The notes under the pieces are model-generated. The model did no database searches, was not told where the DNA came from, and saw only the letters and a program-made list of their open reading frames with translations. Source: HGM11525 sp045649145 (GTDB taxonomy: Bacteria > Bacillota > Clostridia > UBA1381). From it: DNA of 18,748 bases. The position numbers and the translations under genes are program-made. Position 1 is the first letter of the stretch. Each line of letters begins with the position of its first letter. The stretch is taken from the NCBI GenBank assembly GCA_045649145.1, contig JAZRPK010000009.1, positions 1-18,748 on the forward strand. Reading direction: 5' to 3'. Shown in pieces: positions 7,312 to 14,227 of the stretch.

Positions 7312-8052
7312 CTATCTCCTCTCATATATACATTTAAGCTCGTCTGTTTCAGTGCCGTCGTCATTGTAGAGAACAAGAGGCGGGAGTATTTTAAGCTCGT
7401 TTCCGCCACGCCAGAGCCCGTCTATCAAAATGAGCGATGGTGCACTGTCGGCTTTTGGCAGAACAAGACGTAACCGCTTAGGCTCAATTTCGTACTTTCG
7501 CATCAGCGATATAATATCGGTAAGACGTGAGGGCCTATGGACCATACAGAAATGTCCGCCCGAAGACAGCATCGACTCGGCTGCTTTTATAACATCTTCA
7601 AGTGTGCAGGCAACCTCGTGACGTGCAATATGCTTGGAATAATCCTCGCAGTCTATACCGCTGCCGCATTTCATATATGGCGGATTGCAGGTGACAAGGT
7701 TAAAGCTGCGTTTGGGGAAGAAGTTGCTGCATCTTTTCAAGTCCCCGCAATAAAGATTAACCTTTGACTCTAATGAATTTGCTGCAACTGTTCGTAGTGA
7801 CATCTCGTGAATGTCATCTTGAATTTCAAGACCGCAAATCTTTTTTGCATTGCTTTTGTGCGAAAGCAAAATGGGTACAATACCGCTTCCAGAACACAAA
7901 TCAAGTGTTTCTTGGGATGGAATATCCTTTGCAAAATCGGCAAGCAGTACGGCATCTGTTCCGAACCTGAAGCCGTTTTTCTTTTGTATCAGCACGAGAG
8001 AGTTTATCATAAGCTCCTCGAGCGTTTCGTCCGGTTTAACTATTTGCTGCAT
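7312..8052 (-). CDS. tRNA1(Val) (adenine37-N6)-methyltransferase-like protein (TrmN6/YabB family)
   Basis: 246 residues. A SAM-dependent class I methyltransferase: motif I DLCSGSGIVPILL (51-63), acidic motif II GLEIQ (74-78), and the N6-amino methyltransferase motif NPPY (123-126). N-terminal FRFGTDAVLLADF (28-40) and the NPPYMKCGSG context are characteristic of the YfiC/TrmN6 and YabB family, which methylates A37 of tRNA1(Val) in E. coli; the substrate in Clostridia is inferred. Start: ATG at 8052 is inside the end of fabZ (17-base overlap), and I see no clear ribosome binding site, so translation is probably coupled to fabZ. A TTG at 8058 would add two residues. rsmI follows by 6 bases. Confidence 0.9.
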   Translation of the reverse strand: MQQIVKPDETLEELMINSLVLIQKKNGFRFGTDAVLLADFAKDIPSQETLDLCSGSGIVPILLSHKSNAKKICGLEIQDDIHEMSLRTVAANSLESKVNLYCGDLKRCSNFFPKRSFNLVTCNPPYMKCGSGIDCEDYSKHIARHEVACTLEDVIKAAESMLSSGGHFCMVHRPSRLTDIISLMRKYEIEPKRLRLVLPKADSAPSLILIDGLWRGGNELKILPPLVLYNDDGTETDELKCIYERR

Positions 8053-8476
8053 TGTCAATCACAGCAAAGCTTATCTCACCTGCTGCAGCAACTAAGCCGT
8101 CAACGGTTGCCTTAACATTTGCCTTTCCCATACCGTGACGATAGGTAACAAGCTCCGCTTCAAGAACAAGTGTATCGCCTGGTACTACCTGACGGCGAAA
8201 CTTCATAGAATTGATGCCTGTAAATACGCCAAGCTTACCCTTATTCTCGGGCAGGGACAAAAGCATAACAGCACCGACTTGTGCTAAGCTTTCTACTATC
8301 AGTACTCCGGGCATAATCGGATTAGAGGGAAAATGTCCCTGAAAAAACGGCTCATTTACTGTCACGTTTTTTATTCCGACTGCTCTTTTGCCCTCCTCCA
8401 TTTCTGTTATCTTATCAACAAGCAGAAACGGATAACGGTGGGGGAGAATTTTTTGAATATCAATATTGTTAATCAT
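8036..8476 (-). CDS. fabZ: 3-hydroxyacyl-[acyl-carrier-protein] dehydratase FabZ
   Basis: 146 residues, full length. FabZ removes water from 3-hydroxyacyl-ACP in the fatty acid elongation cycle. Hot-dog fold with the active-site His in FFQGHFPSNPIMPGV (H48) and the catalytic Glu in VLIVESLAQ (E62). The N-terminal LPHRYPFLLVDKI (11-23) is diagnostic. Start: ATG at 8476, with AAAGGA about 10 bases upstream; in-frame codons further upstream would swallow that site. It lies between an MreB-like gene (stop 18 bases upstream) and the TrmN6-like gene, away from any other fab gene in the window. This could be a second fabZ or the only one; the window cannot tell. Confidence 0.97.
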   Translation of the reverse strand: MINNIDIQKILPHRYPFLLVDKITEMEEGKRAVGIKNVTVNEPFFQGHFPSNPIMPGVLIVESLAQVGAVMLLSLPENKGKLGVFTGINSMKFRRQVVPGDTLVLEAELVTYRHGMGKANVKATVDGLVAAAGEISFAVIDNAANS

Positions 8477-8494
8477 AAAATTTATTCCTTTCAA

Positions 8495-9517
8495 TTAACT
8501 GTGGTACACGGTAAATAAGTCTTTTGAAACACGTTCTAAGCTTTCTATTGCGCCCGCTAAACCACGGATAACACAATACTCGCTCTCCGGTGCTAAGAAT
8601 AGCTTTAGCTCTGTATCACTTTTAAGTCTTTGAACAAGACCTCTCATAGAAGCACCTGCACCTGTTAAAAGAATACCGTCCTCTAAGATATCGCCTAAGA
8701 GCTCGGAGGGCACAGAGTCAACAGCTGACTTTAGTGCTTCGCATACTATGTTGGCTACGGGCATCATAGCATCACGTAATTCATCTGAGCTTACCGATAT
8801 TTCGGAAGGGAGACCTGTCTTTAGGTCAAGTCCTTTTACAGATGTATAGCCGGATTTTTCTCCTGCAAACACACAGCCAATGTCTTTTTTACACTTTTCT
8901 GCAGTAAGATATCCTACAGATAAGCCATGGTATTCTCTTATATGCGATATTACTGCGTCGGTAAACGCATTGCCTGCGGTTTTAACTGTATTAAATGAAG
9001 CAACCTGCCCTAAAGAAACAGACGCAATATCACAGCATCCGCCGCCTATATCTGCTATCATCAAGCCTCTTGCTGGCATTACATCGCATTTTGCACCGAT
9101 TGCAGCAGCAATGGGTGTCTCCATAATATACACCACTCTTGCACCTGCAATAACAGCAGCATCGCGAAGAGCACGTCTTTCAACATCGGTTGCTCCGCTA
9201 GGGACAGACATAATAATCCTTGGCTTGATAATGGTCTTTGAACACGCCTTTCTTAATAGTGCCTTTAACAGCTCCTCAGCAAGAGTACAGTCACTTATAA
9301 CACCGCCTGCTAAGGGGAAAACAACTGATACAGTAGGCGGAGTCCTGCCTATCATTTGGGCAGCGTCATCACCAACAGCAATTGTATCGCCGCTTACTGT
9401 GTCAAAGGCGATTACAGAGGGCTCATCTAAAACGAGTCCTTTGGCTTTTATGTAAATTCTGGTATTGGTTGTGCCGAAATCAATTGCTATGTCGTTGGAA
9501 AGTGCGTTATAGTCCAT
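8495..9517 (-). CDS. Divergent MreB/Mbl-like actin homologue
   Basis: 340 residues, the normal MreB length. MreB-type actins form membrane-bound filaments that guide lateral wall synthesis. The fold is complete: phosphate-1 loop DFGTTNTRIY (13-22), AVGDDAAQMIGRTP (47-60), KPRIIMSVPSGATDVERRA (98-116), phosphate-2 DIGGGCCDIASVSLG (156-170), and adenosine motif GILLTGAGASMRGL (281-294). It departs from the usual MreB where consensus is strong: DLGTANT becomes DFGTTNT, IEEPMAAAIG becomes METPIAAAIG (second acidic residue is T134), GGGTT becomes GGGCC (C161, C162), TGGGA becomes TGAGA, and the final ALGTG becomes IRGLAG. This looks like a paralogue rather than the main MreB. The start ATG has AAAGGAG at good spacing. 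mreC and mreD are not adjacent. It could have a shape or sporulation role; unknown. Confidence 0.9.
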   Translation of the reverse strand: MDYNALSNDIAIDFGTTNTRIYIKAKGLVLDEPSVIAFDTVSGDTIAVGDDAAQMIGRTPPTVSVVFPLAGGVISDCTLAEELLKALLRKACSKTIIKPRIIMSVPSGATDVERRALRDAAVIAGARVVYIMETPIAAAIGAKCDVMPARGLMIADIGGGCCDIASVSLGQVASFNTVKTAGNAFTDAVISHIREYHGLSVGYLTAEKCKKDIGCVFAGEKSGYTSVKGLDLKTGLPSEISVSSDELRDAMMPVANIVCEALKSAVDSVPSELLGDILEDGILLTGAGASMRGLVQRLKSDTELKLFLAPESEYCVIRGLAGAIESLERVSKDLFTVYHS

Positions 9518-9535
9518 TTTTAATCTCCTTTATGT

Positions 9536-10345
9536 TTATATTTGTAGAATTCGCCGTGCGTTAGCGGAACAAATCAATTCAAGTTCATTTTTGTCAAGAT
9601 TAAGTGATGATAATATATTAAATGCCTCAAGCGGTGAAAACCACGGCCAGTCGGTGCCGAAGAGTACCTTGTCTGCTCCGTGAGCCTTAATCATACGTGT
9701 GGCATCGTCCATGTTCATCATATGCAGCGAAAAGCATGTATCAATCATAATAGGAGTACCGATAATGTGCTCCTCTGCCTCAGCCCACATATCCCAGCCA
9801 CCCATATGTGCAGCGATTATGTATTTGCCGGAAACGTATTCTGTTACCCTTTTAAGCCGCTTTGGCGAACAGTGAACGGGCGGAGGGCAACCGTGGTCTT
9901 TTCCTGAGTGAAAAACAGTATATAGTCCTAAATCCTCGCATTTTTTAAGAATTCTGATTGATTCGGGACTGTCCACGTAAAAGGACTGATACTCAGGGTG
10001 CAATTTTATGCCCTTTAAGCCAAGCTCTTTGATATGCTCCAAAATCCCCTCTATATCGTCATTTTCGGGATGAAGACTGCCAAAGGAATATACATTTTCT
10101 CTTCCGTTTATAAGAGCAGCAAAGTTATTGATATTTTCAGTCTGCTTTGGCGCTGTTGCGATAGGGAGAACTACAGATGCGTCAATCCCCTCGCTTGCCA
10201 TATTTTCCATAAGACCGCCTACACTGCCCGAGCCTATCGCCTTAAACTCGTATCCGCCGAAGTTTACAATATTATCCTCAAGAATTTTTATTGTACGTTC
10301 ATATATCCTGTCGGGGAATGCGTGAGTGTGAAAATCAATAATCAT
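9536..10345 (-). CDS. Metal-dependent amidohydrolase (TIM-barrel, amidohydrolase_2 type)
   Basis: 269 residues. Metal ligands of the amidohydrolase superfamily are visible in order: HTH near the start (H6, H8), GIKLHPEY (K114, H116), VFHSG (H146), AAHMGG (H180), and the late aspartate in FGTDWPW (D232). The FGTDWPW...I..L.L closing segment matches the uracil/2-amino-3-carboxymuconate decarboxylase-like group, whose members are hydrolases or decarboxylases of small aromatic or cyclic acids. The substrate cannot be read from sequence. No signal peptide, so cytoplasmic. The ribosome binding site is weak (GGCGG). Probably the first gene of the minus-strand operon; the MreB-like gene follows after 18 bases. 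Confidence 0.88.
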   Translation of the reverse strand: MIIDFHTHAFPDRIYERTIKILEDNIVNFGGYEFKAIGSGSVGGLMENMASEGIDASVVLPIATAPKQTENINNFAALINGRENVYSFGSLHPENDDIEGILEHIKELGLKGIKLHPEYQSFYVDSPESIRILKKCEDLGLYTVFHSGKDHGCPPPVHCSPKRLKRVTEYVSGKYIIAAHMGGWDMWAEAEEHIIGTPIMIDTCFSLHMMNMDDATRMIKAHGADKVLFGTDWPWFSPLEAFNILSSLNLDKNELELICSANARRILQI

Positions 10346-10379
10346 TTGCTATAACCGCCATAATTGAAAATATAGATAT

Positions 10380-10408
10380 ATTTTATAACATTTTGACATC
10401 AAAATCAA
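10380..10408 (-). promoter_or_regulatory. Candidate promoter of the six-gene minus-strand operon
   Basis: On the minus strand: -35 TTGATT (10408-10403), 17 bp, and -10 TAAAAT (10385-10380). Transcription would start near 10373, about 28 bases before the amidohydrolase ATG. Weaker match than the other promoters here, in an AT-rich gap. Confidence 0.45.
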
Positions 10409-10502
10409 TAGAAAAATGGAAATTGCCAATCAGTTTGATTAAAAACAATCAATTCACCACTTTTAGCTATTTGGCATATGATATAACGGAGGTGAATATC
10501 AG

Positions 10503-10913
10503 ATGAACAGATTTGGTTGTGGATGCAACATCGGTTGTACAGGTCTGGCAGTTATAGCTAGTATAATTTTGGGCGTTGTTACAGCATTTTTGACCTTGAC
10601 AGCGGTTATAACAGTTACACCTGCATTCTTGTGGGTTGTACTTGGTATTGCAGTGGTTTATCTCGCTCTAACACTTTTAACCTCTGCTCTTGCAAGAGGC
10701 TCTGATTCGAGAAACTGTATATGCCCGGTGGTATCAGTGTTGCTTACAGGTATTTTAGGTGCTGTGCTTACTGCGGTAATCCTTCTTGCTGTAGGATTTG
10801 CGGCAACGAGCATAATAGGCGCTATTATCACAGGTGCGCTTGTGCTGTTTTTGTCGCTTATACTAACGACTACTGCTTGCCTTGTTAAGTGCCTTTTTGA
10901 CTGTGATGACTGA
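10503..10913 (+). CDS. Small four-helix membrane protein with paired cysteines
   Basis: 136 residues; function unknown. Four hydrophobic helices are visible (about 13-35, 41-62, 75-98, 101-124). Eight cysteines are confined to the loops and ends: C6, C8 and C12 in FGCGCNIGC, C72 and C74 in NCICP between helices 2 and 3, and C126, C130 and C134 in TACLVKCLFDC. With four helices, the N-terminus, the middle loop and the C-terminus lie on the same face, so the three cysteine clusters could meet; metal binding or palmitoyl/disulfide chemistry is only a guess. Start ATG at 10503 has a near-perfect GGAGGTGA 8 bases upstream. Single gene, ending at a strong terminator. I see no clear sigma-A promoter in front of it. 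Confidence 0.85.
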   Translation: MNRFGCGCNIGCTGLAVIASIILGVVTAFLTLTAVITVTPAFLWVVLGIAVVYLALTLLTSALARGSDSRNCICPVVSVLLTGILGAVLTAVILLAVGFAATSIIGAIITGALVLFLSLILTTTACLVKCLFDCDD

Positions 10914-10933
10914 TTGACAACAAAATATATACT

Positions 10934-10963
10934 AAAACACCCACTCATATGAGTGGGTGTTTT
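10934..10963. terminator. Perfect 30-bp palindrome, bidirectional terminator
   Basis: Arms AAAACACCCACTCAT and ATGAGTGGGTGTTTT are exactly complementary. As RNA on either strand it folds into a stem with a T run at the 3' side, followed by further T on the plus strand. It separates two convergent genes (stops at 10913 and 10970). Confidence 0.92.
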
Positions 10964-10969
10964 GCTGTT

Positions 10970-12106
10970 TTATTGTAGTGAAATTTCTTTTACGGCAAAT
11001 GCAAGCTTTTTTGAGTCGGAAATTGAATTAAATAATCCGAAGCTTGCTCTTATAGTGCCCGATTGGGCAGTACCGAGGGTCTTATGCGCAGTATATGCAC
11101 AATGCCAGCCGCCTCTTACAGCAATACCATATTGTTCGGAGAGGATTTCCGATGCGGTTTGTGAACTTAGAGAGTCTATGGTAAAGGAAACTGTTCCGTT
11201 TCTGCGGCTAATATCCTTGCTTCCGACAACATTTACGCCGTCAATTTCCGAAATTCTTCCTATAAGGTCTTTCGCAAGTGCTCTTTCAGCTGCAAGGATA
11301 TTCTTTGTACCGTGCCTTAAAACATATTCTGCGGCTGTTCCGAGAGCAGCAATAGCAGGAGTGTTTAATGTTCCTGCGTGCAGCATATCGGGCATATATT
11401 CGGGTTGAAGAAGACTTTTTGAATCGGAGCCTGTGCCGCCTGTAATATATGGCATCAGCTTTGCACGTTCTCCGACATAAAGTCCTCCTGTACCTAACGG
11501 GCCTAAAAGGCTTTTATGCCCCGAAAATGCAAGCAAATCGATGTTCATTTTGGCTACATCTATTTTAACAGCACCTGCAGATTGAGCCGCATCAACCAAA
11601 AAGAGCAGGTTGTTTTCCCGTGCAATCCTGCCGATTTCGGCAACAGGCTGTATACTGCCCGATACGTTTGATACGTGCGTTGAGATTATTAAAACAGTGT
11701 CAGGCTTAATAGCCATCTTGATGTCATCAGGGTCTACAAAGCCTTCGCTGTCTGCATTGACTATGGTATAGTTTCCAAGACGATGCACAGGTCTTAAAAC
11801 GCTGTTGTGCTCCATTGAAGTCACTATAACGTGGCCGCCGTTTGCAAGAGCGCCATTTATCGCCATATTAAGAGCAAGAGTGGCATTTTGTGTAAAAGCA
11901 ATCCGCTCAGGCTCGCTGATGTTAAAAAGTCTTGCAAGCGAGTCTTGAGTGTTAGAAATTACAGATGTTCCCTTTTGGCTTAAGCTGTGTCCGCCTCTAC
12001 CTGCGTTTACGCTGTTTTCTATTGTGTTATTTATAAGTGAGTTTATTACACACCGTGGTTTTATTTTTGTAGTAGCGGCATTATCCAGATATATCATATA
12101 ATCCAT
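10970..12106 (-). CDS. Cysteine desulfurase family protein (EF2568-like class V aminotransferase)
   Basis: 378 residues. PLP enzyme that would take sulfur (or selenium) from cysteine as a persulfide. Visible: YLDNAATT (5-12), TSMEHNSVLRP (96-106) with H100, VDAAQSAG (171-178) with D172 for the PLP ring, the PLP lysine in SGHKSLLGPLGTGG (K198), HAGTLNTP (243-250), and the active-site loop RGGWHCA with C336; R353 sits in TIRASFG. The overall style fits the desulfurase subfamily found beside DUF3343 and selenium-linked hydroxylase genes rather than IscS or SufS. Start: ATG at 12106 inside the end of the DUF3343 gene; ATG at 12097 (MIYLDNAATT, the usual family start) or GTG at 12109 are alternatives. 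No clear ribosome binding site, so translation is probably coupled. No iscU or suf genes nearby. Confidence 0.92.
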   Translation of the reverse strand: MDYMIYLDNAATTKIKPRCVINSLINNTIENSVNAGRGGHSLSQKGTSVISNTQDSLARLFNISEPERIAFTQNATLALNMAINGALANGGHVIVTSMEHNSVLRPVHRLGNYTIVNADSEGFVDPDDIKMAIKPDTVLIISTHVSNVSGSIQPVAEIGRIARENNLLFLVDAAQSAGAVKIDVAKMNIDLLAFSGHKSLLGPLGTGGLYVGERAKLMPYITGGTGSDSKSLLQPEYMPDMLHAGTLNTPAIAALGTAAEYVLRHGTKNILAAERALAKDLIGRISEIDGVNVVGSKDISRRNGTVSFTIDSLSSQTASEILSEQYGIAVRGGWHCAYTAHKTLGTAQSGTIRASFGLFNSISDSKKLAFAVKEISLQ

Positions 12107-12323
12107 CACTGTCCGATTTTAATATTCTTTTAATTTTGTATCTTTCGGATAAGCTGATAAGAAGCTCTTTGCCGCTTTCATCTGTGAGTACGGAATATGA
12201 GCAGCCGCTCGACTTTGCATCAGGTGTGTGTACCACCTTAGATGCAATATGCCGTGCATTAAGCTCCTTAGAAAGCCGTACAGCCGTCGTAATAGAGCCG
12301 ACAACTGCATAAATTTGCGACAT
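12081..12323 (-). CDS. DUF3343 protein, putative sulfur/selenium carrier
   Basis: 80 residues. Small DUF3343 domain: it begins QIYAVVGSITTAVRLSKEL, then VVHTP, then the conserved cysteine segment SSGCSYSV with C41, and a short helix-strand end. Members are thought to act as persulfide or perselenide carriers, akin to the TusA/YedF idea, because they sit beside a desulfurase; direct biochemistry is thin as far as I know. Start ATG at 12323 has AAAGGA about 8 bases upstream. Its last 26 bases overlap the desulfurase gene, which strongly suggests the two products work together. The upstream gap to 12463 has a TATAAT on the minus strand near 12385 but no convincing -35. Confidence 0.9.
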   Translation of the reverse strand: MSQIYAVVGSITTAVRLSKELNARHIASKVVHTPDAKSSGCSYSVLTDESGKELLISLSERYKIKRILKSDSDGLYDISG

Positions 12324-12430
12324 ATTATCAGTCCTTTCGTGAAATACTCAGGGCAATAGCCCTTATCTTATAGTATGCGGCTCTATTATATGATGAAACA
12401 TAAAAAGATTATTATAATTTTTATACAAAC

Positions 12431-12458
12431 AAAAATGCAGAACGTAATGTTCTGCATT
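12431..12458 (-). terminator. Terminator after the YtxH-like gene
   Basis: A hairpin with 10-bp arms AATGCAGAAC (12434-12443) and GTTCTGCATT (12449-12458) and a 5-base loop. On the minus strand it ends in a five-T run, just beyond the stop at 12464. On the plus strand it is followed by A and six T, so it could also stop antisense transcription. Confidence 0.75.
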
Positions 12459-12463
12459 ATTTT

Positions 12464-12640
12464 TTAAGAAAACATACTCATTGCAGTATCAATAACACCG
12501 CCGATTGACCTGAAGACGCCTTCGGTTTTCTTCATCAGCTTGTGTCGCTGTCTGTCGGATACGGGGTCAACAAGCATTGTTGCAGCAGCACCTAAGATAA
12601 GACCTGCCGCCATTCCCTTAATAAAGCCTGATGTGCACAT
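12464..12640 (-). CDS. Small YtxH-like membrane-associated protein
   Basis: 58 residues. A hydrophobic glycine/alanine-rich helix (about 6-28, FIKGMAAGLILGAAATMLVDPVS) is followed by a basic segment (DRQRHKLMKKTEGVFR) and an amphipathic end. This is the architecture of YtxH-type small proteins, which are general-stress or envelope-associated and of unknown mechanism. Start ATG at 12640 has GGAGGG about 10 bases upstream; the open frame reaches further but lacks a better site. It is divergent from the DUF1015 gene and ends at its own hairpin. A real small gene seems likely; the family name is tentative. Confidence 0.75.
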   Translation of the reverse strand: MCTSGFIKGMAAGLILGAAATMLVDPVSDRQRHKLMKKTEGVFRSIGGVIDTAMSMFS

Positions 12641-12745
12641 TTTTCTTTTCCCTCCTTGCAAGTTAGAGTATAGTTAGTTTGCCGCATTTTTGTGATTTTA
12701 GGCATATGTATGAAAAAAATTTTTAATCTTTTGACAAAATGCGAA

Positions 12746-12774
12746 TTGCAGAGGAATAGAATATGGAGTATTAT
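12746..12774 (+). promoter_or_regulatory. Promoter of the DUF1015 gene
   Basis: -35 TTGCAG (12746-12751), 17 bp, and -10 TATTAT (12769-12774); start near 12781, leader about 28 nt. A consensus TTGACA lies at 12731-12736, but no -10 box stands at a suitable distance from it. Confidence 0.5.
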
Positions 12775-12808
12775 ATTAGATAGATACTGCATTAGGAGGT
12801 ATACACAT

Positions 12809-14122
12809 ATGACACTTATAAAACCGTTTCGTGGTTACAGATATAACGAGGATAAAATTGCTGATATCGGCAAAGTTATGGCACCGCCGTATGATTCTAT
12901 TGACGATGAGGAGCGCCAAAGCCTTTATTCGCTTGACGTTCATAATGTTGTGAGGGTTGTAAGCGGTCTTGAATATGAAGATGACACTGCGGAAAACAAT
13001 TGCTATACACGTGCAAAAGAGCATCTTTCCAAGTGGCTCGAAAATGAAATAATTACTCGTGATGAAAAGCCTGCGATTTATATGTACGAGCAGAGGCTGG
13101 AGTTTAATCACTCGACCTACACAAACAGAGGATTTGTTGTCAGGATGCGCCTTTGCGAGCCATCGGAGGGTAAGGTTATACCTTGTGAGAAATCTGTTTC
13201 AAAACTCAAGGAAGACCGCTCAAAGCTTATTGATGCAGTTGGTGCAAATGTAAGTATGATAAACTGTATGTATATTGAAAACGAAAAGACAATTACCAAC
13301 CTAATGGAGGAAATTTCTGTAAGGACTCCTGACAGCATATGCACAATAGTTGACGGTACAGAACAAAGACTTTGGATAATTGATGACAGAAAAGAGATTT
13401 TGTACATTCAAAGTTTATTAAATGACCATACATTTTTCCTGATTGACGGACAAAACAGATACGAGATTGCTCTTGATTATGCTGAAAGAAGAAGGGCAGA
13501 AAACCCGTCGCACACGGGAGAGGAAAGCTATAACTACATTATGACACTTTTATCTAATGCGTATGATGACGGACTTATGCAGGTGCCGTTTCACAGATTG
13601 CTGCGTTTTCCTAAGGGCTTTCGTGAGGACTTTTTCGTGTCTGCGGCACAGGACCATTTTAAGATTGAAAAGATTATTGTAGACACAGAGCTTGGCGGAA
13701 TGGTAGACACTATCAAAAAGCAGATAGCTACATCGAGGAAGATAAATCGGTTTGCGGTTTATACGGGCAAAAATTATTTCTATCGCCTTACTCTTACAGA
13801 CCACGAATTCCTAAAGCAGCTACTGCCTGATGTTTCCGACAGCTACCGTGGTCTTGACGTGACGGTGCTTAACAAACTGATACTGGAGGATATATTTAAT
13901 ATAACAGAAGAAGCGTATGACGAAAGAGTTACCTACACCAAGAGTGTCACCGCCGGAATAGGTGAGATTATAAACGGGACGCATCAGTGTATGGTATGTA
14001 TGAATGCTGTAAAGGCGGAGCAAATCAGAGCTGTAGTAACCGAGGGCGAAACGATGCCCGAACGCTCGATATGCGTATTTCCAAAGCCTGCAACAGGCGT
14101 TATTATGAATATCCTTGACTAA
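12809..14122 (+). CDS. DUF1015 family protein with altered hallmark motifs
   Basis: 437 residues. Recognised as DUF1015 from the N-terminal PFRGYRYNEDKI and VMAPPYDSIDDEER (23-36), EKSVSKLKEDRSKL (127-140), and the ParB-like signature LIDGQNRYEIALDY (211-224). The fold is related to ParB/sulfiredoxin-type domains, and some ParB-like relatives are free-serine kinases (SbnI, SerK); DUF1015 itself is poorly characterised. Two changes stand out: the usual PHEKT becomes PCEKS (C126) and the usual DGHHRYE becomes DGQNRYE (Q215, N216). H262 in PFHRLLRF is kept. Start ATG at 12809 has AGGAGGT at ideal spacing; the longer open frame upstream crosses the promoter. No serine biosynthesis gene is adjacent. 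It ends at a terminator. Confidence 0.88.
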   Translation: MTLIKPFRGYRYNEDKIADIGKVMAPPYDSIDDEERQSLYSLDVHNVVRVVSGLEYEDDTAENNCYTRAKEHLSKWLENEIITRDEKPAIYMYEQRLEFNHSTYTNRGFVVRMRLCEPSEGKVIPCEKSVSKLKEDRSKLIDAVGANVSMINCMYIENEKTITNLMEEISVRTPDSICTIVDGTEQRLWIIDDRKEILYIQSLLNDHTFFLIDGQNRYEIALDYAERRRAENPSHTGEESYNYIMTLLSNAYDDGLMQVPFHRLLRFPKGFREDFFVSAAQDHFKIEKIIVDTELGGMVDTIKKQIATSRKINRFAVYTGKNYFYRLTLTDHEFLKQLLPDVSDSYRGLDVTVLNKLILEDIFNITEEAYDERVTYTKSVTAGIGEIINGTHQCMVCMNAVKAEQIRAVVTEGETMPERSICVFPKPATGVIMNILD

Positions 14123-14130
14123 TGATAAAA

Positions 14131-14155
14131 GCTGCCGCATATTGCGGCGGTTTTT
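14131..14155 (+). terminator. Terminator after the DUF1015 gene
   Basis: Stem GCCGCA / TGCGGC with a 3-base loop, extendable by GU pairs at the base, then five T. It lies 8 bases after the stop codon. Confidence 0.8.
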
Positions 14156-14167
14156 CTGTTTTAACTA

Positions 14168-14196
14168 TTGCAAAAGAAGAAGAAATAATGTATAAT
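14168..14196 (+). promoter_or_regulatory. Promoter of the nadK-argR-recN operon
   Basis: -35 TTGCAA (14168-14173), exactly 17 bp, and -10 TATAAT (14191-14196). Start near 14203, leader about 25 nt to the nadK ATG. Confidence 0.78.
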
Positions 14197-14213
14197 ATGT
14201 ATAAATATTCATT
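14196..14213. promoter_or_regulatory. Candidate ARG box (ArgR operator)
   Basis: The 18 bases here fit the ARG box consensus TNTGAATWWWWATTCANW at all but one informative position (T instead of A at the fifth). The site overlaps the last base of the -10 box and the predicted start of the operon that encodes argR. The AT-rich consensus can arise by chance, but the position is what an autorepressor site would need. Confidence 0.5.
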
Positions 14214-14227
14214 TTTGGAGGATTAAT

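Noticed and set aside
10435..10452. Small inverted repeat TTGATT-AAAAAC-AATCAA
   Set aside because: Six-base AT-rich arms are expected by chance in such a gap, and it is not placed at a clear promoter.
10455..10483. Sigma-K-like promoter (AC, 16 bases, CATATGATA) before the four-helix protein
   Set aside because: It fits mACm-N16-CATAnnnTA on paper, but the start would fall inside the ribosome binding site and the motif is short and AT-rich.
12349..12364. Short hairpin AGGGC-AATA-GCCCT upstream of the DUF3343 gene
   Set aside because: A five-base stem without a T run or riboswitch-like context; too little to call.
12731..12736. Consensus TTGACA upstream of the DUF1015 gene
   Set aside because: No -10 box at 16-18 bp; the TTGCAG/TATTAT pair just downstream fits better.
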